A DNA stretch of 64,000 nt from NCBI RefSeq assembly GCF_014190875.1, contig NZ_JACHVS010000001.1:2542001-2606000 (forward strand), written 5' to 3'. Of this stretch, positions 8,139-16,369 are shown in pieces. The DNA comes from Paeniglutamicibacter cryotolerans. GTDB lineage: Bacteria > Actinomycetota > Actinomycetes > Actinomycetales > Micrococcaceae. Position 1 is the first letter of the stretch. Each line of letters begins with the position of its first letter. The notes beneath the pieces are model-generated. The model did not search any database. It had not been told where the DNA came from and was given only the letters and a program-made list of their open reading frames with translations. The position numbers were made by a program, and so were the translations under genes.

Positions 8139-9227
8139 ATGTCTGAATCCACGTCACCGGAGGCCGGCGTCCATGACGCTCAAGCCCCGGCCGTACCGCA
8201 TCCCACGGATGAGAACGCCATCGGCCGCGCCGTTGAGGCGGCCCTGGCCGCGTTCGAAGCCGCATCCAACCTCGACGAGCTGAAGGCCGCCCGCCTGGCA
8301 CACACCGGGGAGAAATCCCCGCTGTCGCTGGCAAACCGCGAAATCGGCCGCCTGGACAAGGCCGAGAAGGCAGTGGCAGGCAAGCTCATGGGCGCCTCGC
8401 GCGGCCGCGTGAACAAGGCCCTGGCCGCCCGCACCAGCGTGCTCGAGGAAGCGGACGCGGCACGCATCCTGCTCGAGGAGACGGTCGATGTCACTGCCGC
8501 ACCGCGCCGCCGCCGCGCCGGTGCCCGGCACCCGCTCTCGATGCTGCAGGAACGCGTATCGGACATCTTCGTGGGCATGGGCTGGGAAATCGCCGAGGGC
8601 CCCGAGCTCGAATCCGAGTGGTTCAACTTCGATGCGCTGAATTTCCCGCCGGACCACCCGGCGCGTGAAATGCAGGACACCTTCTTCGTCGACCCGCCCG
8701 AATCGCACCTGCTGCTGCGGACCCAGACCTCCCCGGTCCAGGTCCGCTCGATGCTCGAACGCGACGTGCCGCTGTATGTGCTGTGCCCGGGCAAGACCTT
8801 CCGCACCGACGAACTCGATGCGACCCACACCCCGGTCTTCCACCAGTTCGAGGGCCTGGCCATCGACAAGGGCCTGACCATGGCCGATTTGCGCGGCACG
8901 CTGGAGTACTTCGCCCGGCAGATGTTCGGCGCCGAGGCCGAGGTGCGCCTGCGCCCGAACTTCTTCCCGTTCACCGAACCGAGCGCCGAGCTGGATATCT
9001 GGCACGCCGGCGCCAAGGGCGGACCGCGCTGGATCGAGTGGGGCGGCTGCGGCATGGTGCACCCCAATGTGTTGCGCGTCGCCGGCATCGACCCCGGGCA
9101 ATACTCGGGCTTTGCCTTCGGCATGGGCATCGAGCGCACGCTCATGTTCCGCAACGACGTCCCCGACATGCACGACATGATCGAAGGCGACGTCCGTTTC
9201 AGCGAGCACTTCGGGATGGAGATCTAG
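8139..9227 (+). CDS. pheS: phenylalanyl-tRNA synthetase alpha subunit
   Basis: Catalytic class II subunit of the (alpha-beta)2 PheRS that charges tRNA-Phe. 362 aa. N-terminal coiled-coil tRNA-binding arm (about 25-110), then class II core: HPLSMLQERVSDIFVGMGW, FNFDALNFPPDHPAR, LLRTQTSPVQVRSM, HQFEGLAIDKG (motif 2 region) and GFAFGMGIERTLM (motif 3). Purine-rich AAAAGGG lies upstream of the ATG. The gap to pheT is 3 nt. No T-box or attenuator is seen upstream. Confidence 0.98.
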   Translation: MSESTSPEAGVHDAQAPAVPHPTDENAIGRAVEAALAAFEAASNLDELKAARLAHTGEKSPLSLANREIGRLDKAEKAVAGKLMGASRGRVNKALAARTSVLEEADAARILLEETVDVTAAPRRRRAGARHPLSMLQERVSDIFVGMGWEIAEGPELESEWFNFDALNFPPDHPAREMQDTFFVDPPESHLLLRTQTSPVQVRSMLERDVPLYVLCPGKTFRTDELDATHTPVFHQFEGLAIDKGLTMADLRGTLEYFARQMFGAEAEVRLRPNFFPFTEPSAELDIWHAGAKGGPRWIEWGGCGMVHPNVLRVAGIDPGQYSGFAFGMGIERTLMFRNDVPDMHDMIEGDVRFSEHFGMEI

Positions 9228-9230
9228 GAC

Positions 9231-11771
9231 ATGCGTATTCCCCTTTCATGGCTGCGTGAATTCGCGCAGGTACCGGCCGATGCAACGGCTGAAGACGTCA
9301 TGGCCGACCTGGTCAAGGTCGGCCTCGAGGAAGAGGACGTGCACCGTCCCACCGAATCGATCACCGGGCCGATAGTTATCGGCCAGGTGCTCTCGATCGA
9401 GAAGGAAGCCCAGACCAACGGCAAGACCATCAACTGGTGCCAGGTCCGCGTCGTTCCCGAGGGTGCCATCCAGACCCTGAGCCACGAGGGCATCGACCCC
9501 TCGGGCGTACAGGGCATCATCTGCGGTGCGCACAACTTCGTGGTCGGTGACAAGGTGGTGGTGACGCTTCCGGGCGCCGTCCTGCCCGGCGACTTCCGGA
9601 TCAGCGCCCGCAAGACCTATGGCCACCTCTCGGCCGGCATGATCGCCTCGGTGCGCGAACTAGGCATCGGCGATGACCACGACGGCATCCTGGTGCTCTC
9701 CACCCTCGGGCTGGACCCGGAGCTGGGCACCGATGCGATGGACCTGCTGGGCCTCTATGACCAGGCAGCTGAAATCAACGTCACCCCGGACCGCTCCTAC
9801 GCGTTCTCGATCCGCGGCGTTGCCCGCGAATACGCCCACGCCACGGAAACGCCCTTCATCGACCCCGCCGCGGGGATCACTGTGGACGCCTCCACCGGTG
9901 CCGGCTACCCGGTGGTGCTGGCCGATGGCGCCGGGATCTACGGCAAGGACGGCTGTGACCGCTTCGTGGCCCGCACCGTCACCGGGATCGACGCCGCGGC
10001 GCCGACCCCGCCGTGGATGTCCTCGCGCCTGCGCCTGGCCGGGATGCGTTCGATCTCGCTGCCCGTGGACATCTCCAACTACGTGATGCTCGAACTCGGC
10101 CAGCCGCTGCACTTCTACGACGCCGACAAGCTCACTGGGACGATCACCGTCCGCCGTGCCAACGCCGGCGAGAAGCTGGCCACGCTCGATGCCAAGGAAC
10201 GTGCGCTGGACACTGAGGATCTGCTGATCACCGACGGGTCCGGTCCCATCGGCATCGCCGGCGTCATGGGTGGGGCCTCCACCGAGGTCTCCGGCACCAC
10301 GTCCACCGTGCTGATCGAGGCCGCGCACTTCGAGCCAGTCTCCATTGCCCGCTCGCGTCGTCGGCACAAGCTGCCCTCCGAGGCCTCGAAGCGCTTCGAG
10401 CGCGGCGTGGACTGGGAGGTCGCCGACAAGGCCGCCCAGCGCGCCGTGAACCTGCTGGTCGAGTTGGCTGGCGGCACGCCCGTCACGCTGATGACCGACA
10501 TCGGTACCCGTCCGGCACCGGTGCTCATCGAGCTGCCGCGGGACTTCGCCTCGAAGCTGATCGGCATCGACTACACGGCCGAACAAGTCACCACGGCGCT
10601 GGAAGACATCGGAGCCGATGTCGTTGCCTCGGCCACCGGCTACACCGTCACCGTGCCGAGCTGGCGCCCGGACTTGAGCATCCCCGAGGACCTCACGGAG
10701 GAAATCGCGCGCCTGGTCGGTTACGACTTGATCCCCTCCACCCTCCCGGTGGCACCGGCTGGCCGTGGGCTGACCCGCGTGCAGGGCCAGCGCCGCCGAG
10801 CCGTCCAGGCGCTGGCAGATGCCGGCCTGACCGAGGTGCTGTCCTACCCGTTCGTCACCGCCGTGCAGAACAACACCTTCGGCGCTGCCGAGGCCGGTGA
10901 GGTCGCAGCGGTCAAGCTGCAGAACCCGCTCTCCTCCGAGTATGGCTTCCTGCGCACCTCGGTGCTGCCGGGCCTGCTGGGCATCGCCCGCCGCAACCAC
11001 GGCCGGGGCTTCCGCGACCTGGCCCTGTACGAGGCCGGACTGGTCTTCCTGCCCGGCGACACGCTGGGCACGGCGGTGCTTCCGGCCGTTGCCACCCGCC
11101 CGGCGGAGGCCGAGCTGGATGCGCTGGATGAGGGCATGCCGGAGCAGCCGCAGCACATCGCCGCTGTGCTCACCGGCCATGATTCGCCGGTCGGCGCCGG
11201 GCACACCCCGCGCCAGTACGACTGGGCCGACGCGCTGGACGTGGCAAAGCTGGTTGCCGATGTGCTCGGCGTCGAACTGGTCATCGGGCAGGGCGCTCAC
11301 CAGGCGTTCCACCCCGGACGCACGGCGGCGCTGAGCCTGCGTGATGGAACGGTAGTCGGTTACGCCGGCGAGCTGCACCCGAAGCTGCTGGCCGAGCTGG
11401 ACTTGCCAGAGCGCACCGTCGCCATGGAAATCGACGCCGACATGCTCTTCGCCGCCGCCGCCGATGTCATCGTGGCCAAGTCGATCTCGACCTTCCCGAT
11501 CTCCACCCAGGACGTCGCCCTCGTGGTCGACTCCGCCGTGGTGGCTGGTGAGGTGCTCGAGACGCTGCGCGAGGGAGCCGGTGAACTGCTCGAGGACATC
11601 GCGCTGTTCGACGTGTACACGGGCAAGGGCATCGAAGAGGGCAAGAAGTCGCTCGCCTTCGGGCTGCGCTTCCGCGCCGTCGACCGTACGCTGACTGCCG
11701 ATGAGGTATCGGCCGCCCGCGCCGCTGCAGTGGAGCTGGCTGCAACCCGCCACGGTGCTGTGCAGCGCTAA
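9231..11771 (+). CDS. pheT: phenylalanyl-tRNA synthetase beta subunit
   Basis: 846-aa beta subunit, full length for the family. N-terminal EMAP-like tRNA-binding domain at about 40-155 (GPIVIGQVLSIEKE...GAHNFVVGDKVVV). B3/B4 editing region around 215-400 (RLAGMRSISLPVDISNYVMLELGQPLH). B5 domain around 410-480, pseudo-catalytic core, and C-terminal anticodon-binding FDX-ACB domain (SKSISTFPISTQDVALVV...GLRFRAVDRTLT). Co-transcribed with pheS. Confidence 0.98.
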   Translation: MRIPLSWLREFAQVPADATAEDVMADLVKVGLEEEDVHRPTESITGPIVIGQVLSIEKEAQTNGKTINWCQVRVVPEGAIQTLSHEGIDPSGVQGIICGAHNFVVGDKVVVTLPGAVLPGDFRISARKTYGHLSAGMIASVRELGIGDDHDGILVLSTLGLDPELGTDAMDLLGLYDQAAEINVTPDRSYAFSIRGVAREYAHATETPFIDPAAGITVDASTGAGYPVVLADGAGIYGKDGCDRFVARTVTGIDAAAPTPPWMSSRLRLAGMRSISLPVDISNYVMLELGQPLHFYDADKLTGTITVRRANAGEKLATLDAKERALDTEDLLITDGSGPIGIAGVMGGASTEVSGTTSTVLIEAAHFEPVSIARSRRRHKLPSEASKRFERGVDWEVADKAAQRAVNLLVELAGGTPVTLMTDIGTRPAPVLIELPRDFASKLIGIDYTAEQVTTALEDIGADVVASATGYTVTVPSWRPDLSIPEDLTEEIARLVGYDLIPSTLPVAPAGRGLTRVQGQRRRAVQALADAGLTEVLSYPFVTAVQNNTFGAAEAGEVAAVKLQNPLSSEYGFLRTSVLPGLLGIARRNHGRGFRDLALYEAGLVFLPGDTLGTAVLPAVATRPAEAELDALDEGMPEQPQHIAAVLTGHDSPVGAGHTPRQYDWADALDVAKLVADVLGVELVIGQGAHQAFHPGRTAALSLRDGTVVGYAGELHPKLLAELDLPERTVAMEIDADMLFAAAADVIVAKSISTFPISTQDVALVVDSAVVAGEVLETLREGAGELLEDIALFDVYTGKGIEEGKKSLAFGLRFRAVDRTLTADEVSAARAAAVELAATRHGAVQR

Positions 11772-11790
11772 GCGGGAACCCGATGAAACA

Positions 11791-11844
11791 CCGCCGGCCG
11801 GTGGCACCGCTTCCCTGCAGGAAGTCGGAGCCACCGGCCGGCGG
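11791..11844 (+). terminator. GC-rich hairpin after pheT
   Basis: Perfect 14-bp arms CCGCCGGCCGGTGG (11791-11804) and CCACCGGCCGGCGG (11831-11844) with a 26-nt loop, between the pheT stop and the convergent unknown gene. No T-tract is visible. Confidence 0.5.
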
Positions 11845-11876
11845 CGCATTCGCCCTCCACTGCCGGAGGGCGGCTG

Positions 11877-12962
11877 CTACTCGTCGTCGCCGACGTTGAC
11901 CTCGATGAAGGCCGCAAGCGGCGAACGGACGACCGGCGGGACAATCAGGTCTTCCCCGGCCATGGCCAGGATCCCGGCGTCCCGTGCGGCCTTCAGGTAG
12001 GGCAGTGCAGCGCGCAGTTCCTCCACGGCCTCGGATTCCTGGCGCATCGCCTCATCGTCCCAGTCCATCTCCAGGGCCGTTGCCGGTGGCGGCTCCTCGC
12101 CAGCAGCAGCAGTGAGGAAGCCCAGCATGGTGTCACCGATGGTTTCCTCCAGTTCCTCATCGGCTGTTCCGTAAACCAGCATCGTGAGCTGGTCGATCAG
12201 CAGGTCGAAGCAGACCTGAGCGAATTCGGTGGCGTCCTCGCCGAGGATGGCCAGTCCCTTCGCGGTGGGGGTGGCACGGGTCCCCTCGACGGAGATCAGC
12301 TCCGTCTCCTCCAGGGACTCCCACAGCGTGGAAAGCGGCAGGATGCCGTCCGGATCGGGTGCCTCATCTCCCAGGGCAGCGGCAGCTTCCAGCAACTGTG
12401 CGGGGCTCAGGTCGCCGGCTTCCGAGACGTCGATTCCTGTCCCGATCCAACGGATCATGCCGATGGCGCGGCGCACGATCGGCAGCTCCCTAGCTTGGGC
12501 GCCAATCTCTTCCTCATCCAGTTCCGGAACATCGAAGCCCGGATCGGACATCGGGTTGGCGAGCATCGAATGGATGGCCTCGAAGTTCTCGTCGCCGCTG
12601 CCCCAGAGCCCTGAATCATCGAGGAAGTGCAGGTATCGGTCGAGCAGGAAGGAGACCTCGGCCAGGATCGTGCGGTTGTGCTCGGTAATGGATTCAAGCA
12701 GCTCGAAGACGGCGTCCGGGTCCAGCGCATCGATTGATCCGAAGCTGAACTCCTCGGAGTAGGCGGCCAGGACATCACCGATGCCGGAGAACTCCTGCGA
12801 GGCTTCGGCCGAGGCCGAGTCCTCGGAGGCCCACCGGATGAAGCGGGGTTCCAGCGCCCGCATCTGGGCCAGGCCGATGCTGCGCGCCGAGGACCCCGTG
12901 GCGCGGGCGTCCTTTGCCGACTTGGACCGGTTTTTGCTCTTTGACGTGTTCTTCTTGGACAT
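11877..12962 (-). CDS. uncharacterised acidic protein
   Basis: 361 aa, not recognised. Basic, Ser/Lys-rich N-terminus (MSKKNTSKSKNRSKSAKD), then a very acidic helical body. The middle contains RAIGMIRWIGTGIDVSEAGDL, which resembles the winged-helix-like tail repeats of pRiA4b ORF-3/SEC-C-associated proteins, and later GTRATPTAKGLAILG of the same flavour. No signal peptide or membrane segment. Start ATG 12962 is preceded by GAGAGGGA. It lies between pheT (convergent) and the araC-type gene, with no clear functional link. Confidence 0.7.
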   Translation of the reverse strand: MSKKNTSKSKNRSKSAKDARATGSSARSIGLAQMRALEPRFIRWASEDSASAEASQEFSGIGDVLAAYSEEFSFGSIDALDPDAVFELLESITEHNRTILAEVSFLLDRYLHFLDDSGLWGSGDENFEAIHSMLANPMSDPGFDVPELDEEEIGAQARELPIVRRAIGMIRWIGTGIDVSEAGDLSPAQLLEAAAALGDEAPDPDGILPLSTLWESLEETELISVEGTRATPTAKGLAILGEDATEFAQVCFDLLIDQLTMLVYGTADEELEETIGDTMLGFLTAAAGEEPPPATALEMDWDDEAMRQESEAVEELRAALPYLKAARDAGILAMAGEDLIVPPVVRSPLAAFIEVNVGDDE

Positions 12963-13042
12963 GCGCGTCCCTCTCGATCCTGATGGTGTGGCTTCAAGCT
13001 TGGCATAGGGGCACCATAACGGGGAATACGGGGCGGTGCCGG

Positions 13043-14062
13043 CTAGGCCGGTTTCGGCCCGCGCAGGGTCTGCGAAGGCGGAAATCCGAAGTGCTGTCGG
13101 TAGGACTGGGAAAAACGGCCCAGGTGCCCGAACCCGCACACCTGGGCGATGGCGGCGACGCTGTCGGTGCGCACATCGGCAGCCAGCAGCAGTGCATGCG
13201 CGCGGCGCAGGCGTTCCTCACGCAGCAGCTGCGACGGGGTCGAGCCCAGATCGGCAGCCAGTGCCGCCTGTAGCGTGCGGATGGAGACGCCCAGCGCCTC
13301 GGCCAGATCCCTGACCCCGAGGTCCTCCCCGCTGTGCATCTGGAGCAGGCGGGTGAAGGCGGCAGTCAATGACGAACCGCGGGCTTCACCGGCGGGCAAG
13401 TCCCGGTCAGCTGGCCCCGAGTCCGCATTGGTCTTCGCCGCCAGGAGCCAGCGGGCCAGGACGGTTTCCTCCTGCAGATGCCGGGTGTAGGGAGCCGGTG
13501 CGCTCAGCGGGTCGTTGATCAGGTCGTGGTATTCGAAGACGGCCCGGACAAACGACCGGCCCTGCGGGGTGTCCACGTTCATGGAGTGCGCCATCCTCAG
13601 CGGCCCGTCGAGCCGGGCACCATAGAGCGACTTGGCCGCCGTGGCCAACATCTCGCGTGGTGCCGTCACTATCAGCTGGGGCGTTCCCTGTTGCCAGGTC
13701 ATGGAGAAGTCCTGGTCGATCGGGGGAATCGAGGCCACGGTGGGCGTCGATTCGATGGTGGCAGCCGAACACCGTAATTGGGCCCGCCCGCTCAGCGGCA
13801 GCTGCACCATGTAGAACGAGCCCAGCGGACCCGGGTCGATCCGCACCGTTGTCCCGTAATCCAGCAGGTGGACACCGAAGCCGCCACCGCTGGAACGCAG
13901 GTTCAGCTTCACCGTGCCGCGCATGGAGAGCGGGCGCAGCGTGTGCTCGCAAAAAAGCCGGCTGATCCGTTCCTGGGCCTCGAGCGGGTCAGGGGTCCGC
14001 AGTGTCGGCAGTCCGTCGAGTACCTGATGCGCCTGTGGCACGGCGGGCTGCAGGGTCAACAT
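13043..14062 (-). CDS. AraC-family transcriptional regulator
   Basis: 339 aa. N-terminal ligand-sensing domain (about 30-210) of the AraC_binding_2/cupin-like type seen in regulators of aromatic catabolism. C-terminal double HTH (about 235-335) with VRDLAEALGVSIRTLQAALAADL and AIAQVCGFGHLGRFSQSYRQHFGFPPSQ, the AraC signature. SD AAGGAG about 10 nt before the ATG. It is divergent from the SDR/indole monooxygenase operon (151-bp shared intergenic region), so it is the likely activator of that operon. The ligand is unknown; an indole derivative is inference. Confidence 0.9.
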   Translation of the reverse strand: MLTLQPAVPQAHQVLDGLPTLRTPDPLEAQERISRLFCEHTLRPLSMRGTVKLNLRSSGGGFGVHLLDYGTTVRIDPGPLGSFYMVQLPLSGRAQLRCSAATIESTPTVASIPPIDQDFSMTWQQGTPQLIVTAPREMLATAAKSLYGARLDGPLRMAHSMNVDTPQGRSFVRAVFEYHDLINDPLSAPAPYTRHLQEETVLARWLLAAKTNADSGPADRDLPAGEARGSSLTAAFTRLLQMHSGEDLGVRDLAEALGVSIRTLQAALAADLGSTPSQLLREERLRRAHALLLAADVRTDSVAAIAQVCGFGHLGRFSQSYRQHFGFPPSQTLRGPKPA

Positions 14063-14213
14063 TGCTCACGGACTCCTTCTGGCTGGTGGTCATACGTGAA
14101 TCGGATAGGCGATGCGCAATGGGGATAGAGACAGGAAGCATGCGGGGGATAGGTTCTCAACAGACCACTTGATTATGACATGGATCACACGCCGTTCGGC
14201 GGGGAGGAAGCTG

Positions 14214-15002
14214 ATGAAAATTCTTGAAGACCGCGTCGTGCTGTTGACCGGAGGCGCAACACTCGTGGGCGCCGGGGTCGCCGCCTCCCTGCTGGAGTCC
14301 GGTGCCCGGGTCGTGGTGGCCGACATCGACGAGTCCGGCGGCCGGGAACTGGTTCAACGCCACCCGGACGTGGACTTCCACGCTGTGGACGTCACCGACG
14401 ACGCGGCGGTGGAAACACTGATCAACCACATCTCGAGCATCCACGGCCGGCTCGATGGCCTGGTGAACCTGGCCTGCAGCTACCTCGACGACGGCATCGC
14501 CTCACCCCGCGCCGACTGGCTGACCGCCCTGGACATCAACGTCGTGTCGGCAGTGATGCTTGCCCGTGCAGCACGCGGCCTGCTGGCTGAATCCGGCCAC
14601 GGCGCCATCGTCAACTTCACCTCCATTTCAGCTGGCATCTCGCAGACCGGGCGCTGGCTCTACCCTGCAAGCAAGGCCGCGCTGGTGCAGGTCACCCGCT
14701 CCATGGCCGCGGACCTTGCCGCCGAGGGCATCCGGGTGAATTCGGTGAGCCCCGGCTGGACCTGGTCCAAGATCATGGACAACCTTTCCGGGGGCGACCT
14801 GGCCAAGACCGATTCGGTGGCTGCCCCCTTCCACCTGCTGGGTCGGGTCGGGCGTCCGGCGGAGGTCGGCAACGTGGTCTCCTTCCTGCTCTCGGAGCAG
14901 GCATCGTTCGTCACCGGTGCCGACTGGGCTGTCGACGGCGGCTACTCAACGCTCGGCCCCGAACGCAATGAACCGGCCATCACGCTGCTGGCGGAAAACT
15001 AG
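14214..15002 (+). CDS. SDR-family oxidoreductase (first gene of the indole-type operon)
   Basis: 262-aa short-chain dehydrogenase. Cofactor loop TGGATLVGAG, Asp in VVVADIDESG (NAD preference suggested), catalytic Ser in NFTSIS and YPASK (YxxxK). Classical C-terminus GADWAVDGGYSTL. ATG 14214 has GAGGAAG 6 nt upstream; the longer frame from 14112 reaches into the promoter region. In characterised indole clusters of the iif type an SDR oxidises the dihydroxyindoline formed after epoxidation; the same role here is inferred from position. Confidence 0.88.
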   Translation: MKILEDRVVLLTGGATLVGAGVAASLLESGARVVVADIDESGGRELVQRHPDVDFHAVDVTDDAAVETLINHISSIHGRLDGLVNLACSYLDDGIASPRADWLTALDINVVSAVMLARAARGLLAESGHGAIVNFTSISAGISQTGRWLYPASKAALVQVTRSMAADLAAEGIRVNSVSPGWTWSKIMDNLSGGDLAKTDSVAAPFHLLGRVGRPAEVGNVVSFLLSEQASFVTGADWAVDGGYSTLGPERNEPAITLLAEN

Positions 15003-15066
15003 CAACACCCGTCGCACCACGCCCCCTCCCCATCCACCGTTTAGCGAGAACAAAGGAACCAAGACC

Positions 15067-16302
15067 ATGGCAGCACGCAGCATCACCATCGTGGGAGCAG
15101 GGCAATCAGGCCTCCAGCTCGGCATCGGCCTGCTCGATGCCGGCTTCGAGGTCACCCTCGTGTCCAACCGGACGCCGGAGCAGATCCGCGATGGATCCAT
15201 CGCCTCCAGCCAATGCATGTTCGACCAGGCGCTGGGCCACGAACGGGCACTGGGACTGGACCTGTGGCCCGACGCTCCTGTCGTTGAGGGCATCGGCTTC
15301 ACCGTGGCACCACCGGAGGCACCCGGGGTGCAGGCCATGGGCTGGTCCCACCGCCTGGACTCCCCAGCGCAGTCCATCGACCAGCGGGTGAAATACCCGG
15401 CCTTCATGGAGGTGTTCGAAGCCCGCGGCGGCACGCTGCTGATCGAGGACGCCGGGGTAGCCGAGTTGGAGCGTTATGCGCAGGCCAGCGACCTGGTGAT
15501 CGTCGCCGCCGGCAAGGGCGAGGTCGCCGGGCTCTTCACCCGCGATGATCAGCGCAGCCACTATGCCGCACCGCAGCGTGCGTTGGCCCTGACCTACGTG
15601 CATGGGATGAAGCCGCGCGAGGAATACTCCGCTGTAAACTTCAACCTGATTCCCGGCGTCGGAGAGTACTTCGTCTTCCCGGCGCTGACGCTCTCCGGTC
15701 CCTGCGAAATCATGGTGTTCGAGGGCCTGCCGGGTTCAGACATGGACTCCTGGAAGGGCCTGACGCCGCAGGAGCACCTGGAAAACTCGCTGCGCATCCT
15801 GAACAAGTACCTGCCCTGGGAGGCCGCGCGCTGCACCGACGTCAAGCTCACCGACACCCACGGAATACTGCAGGGGCGTTTCGCGCCGACGGTCCGCCAC
15901 CCGCTGGCAACGCTGCCCTCGGGCCGGACGGTGCTGGGCATGGCCGATGTGGTGGTGCTCAACGACCCGATCACCGGGCAGGGTTCAAACAACGCGGCAA
16001 AGTGCGCCGCGGCCTACCTTGAGGGCATCATCGAGCACGGCGAAGCGGGTTACGACGACGCATTCAAGCAGGGATTGTTTGAGTCCTACTGGGATTACGC
16101 CCAGCATGTAGCCGGCTGGACCAATGCGATGCTCTCACCGCCACCGGAGCACGTGCTGCAGGTGCTCGGCGCGGCCCAGGAAAACCCGCAGATCGCCCAG
16201 CGCTTCGCCAACGGCTTCGACTACCCTCCGGATTTCGCGCAGTGGTTCATGACGCCGGATGCGGCGCAGGATTATCTCGGATCCTTCAACCCGGTACATT
16301 AG
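15067..16302 (+). CDS. StyA-type styrene/indole monooxygenase (StyA1-like)
   Basis: 411-aa group E FAD-dependent monooxygenase component that epoxidises styrene or indole using FADH2 from a flavin reductase. N-terminal Rossmann motif IVGAGQSG, then the family pattern IRDGSIASSQCMFDQAL, DQRVKYPAFMEVFEARGG and GMADVVVLNDPITGQGSNNA (FAD-binding DP.TGQGSN). ATG 15067 has AAAGGA upstream. It is followed 67 nt later by a StyA-StyB fusion, the arrangement known from Rhodococcus opacus StyA1/StyA2B. Indole rather than styrene is favoured by the neighbours and by the absence of styrene oxide isomerase (styC) and phenylacetaldehyde dehydrogenase (styD). Confidence 0.9.
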   Translation: MAARSITIVGAGQSGLQLGIGLLDAGFEVTLVSNRTPEQIRDGSIASSQCMFDQALGHERALGLDLWPDAPVVEGIGFTVAPPEAPGVQAMGWSHRLDSPAQSIDQRVKYPAFMEVFEARGGTLLIEDAGVAELERYAQASDLVIVAAGKGEVAGLFTRDDQRSHYAAPQRALALTYVHGMKPREEYSAVNFNLIPGVGEYFVFPALTLSGPCEIMVFEGLPGSDMDSWKGLTPQEHLENSLRILNKYLPWEAARCTDVKLTDTHGILQGRFAPTVRHPLATLPSGRTVLGMADVVVLNDPITGQGSNNAAKCAAAYLEGIIEHGEAGYDDAFKQGLFESYWDYAQHVAGWTNAMLSPPPEHVLQVLGAAQENPQIAQRFANGFDYPPDFAQWFMTPDAAQDYLGSFNPVH

Positions 16303-16369
16303 CCACACCCGGCCATCCGGCCTGCCACCGGCATCCACCACGCCTATCCATCACCTACTGGAGCATCAC

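Noticed and set aside
9660..11849. 729-codon minus-strand open frame opposite pheT
   Set aside because: Antisense artefact; pheT is certain on the other strand.
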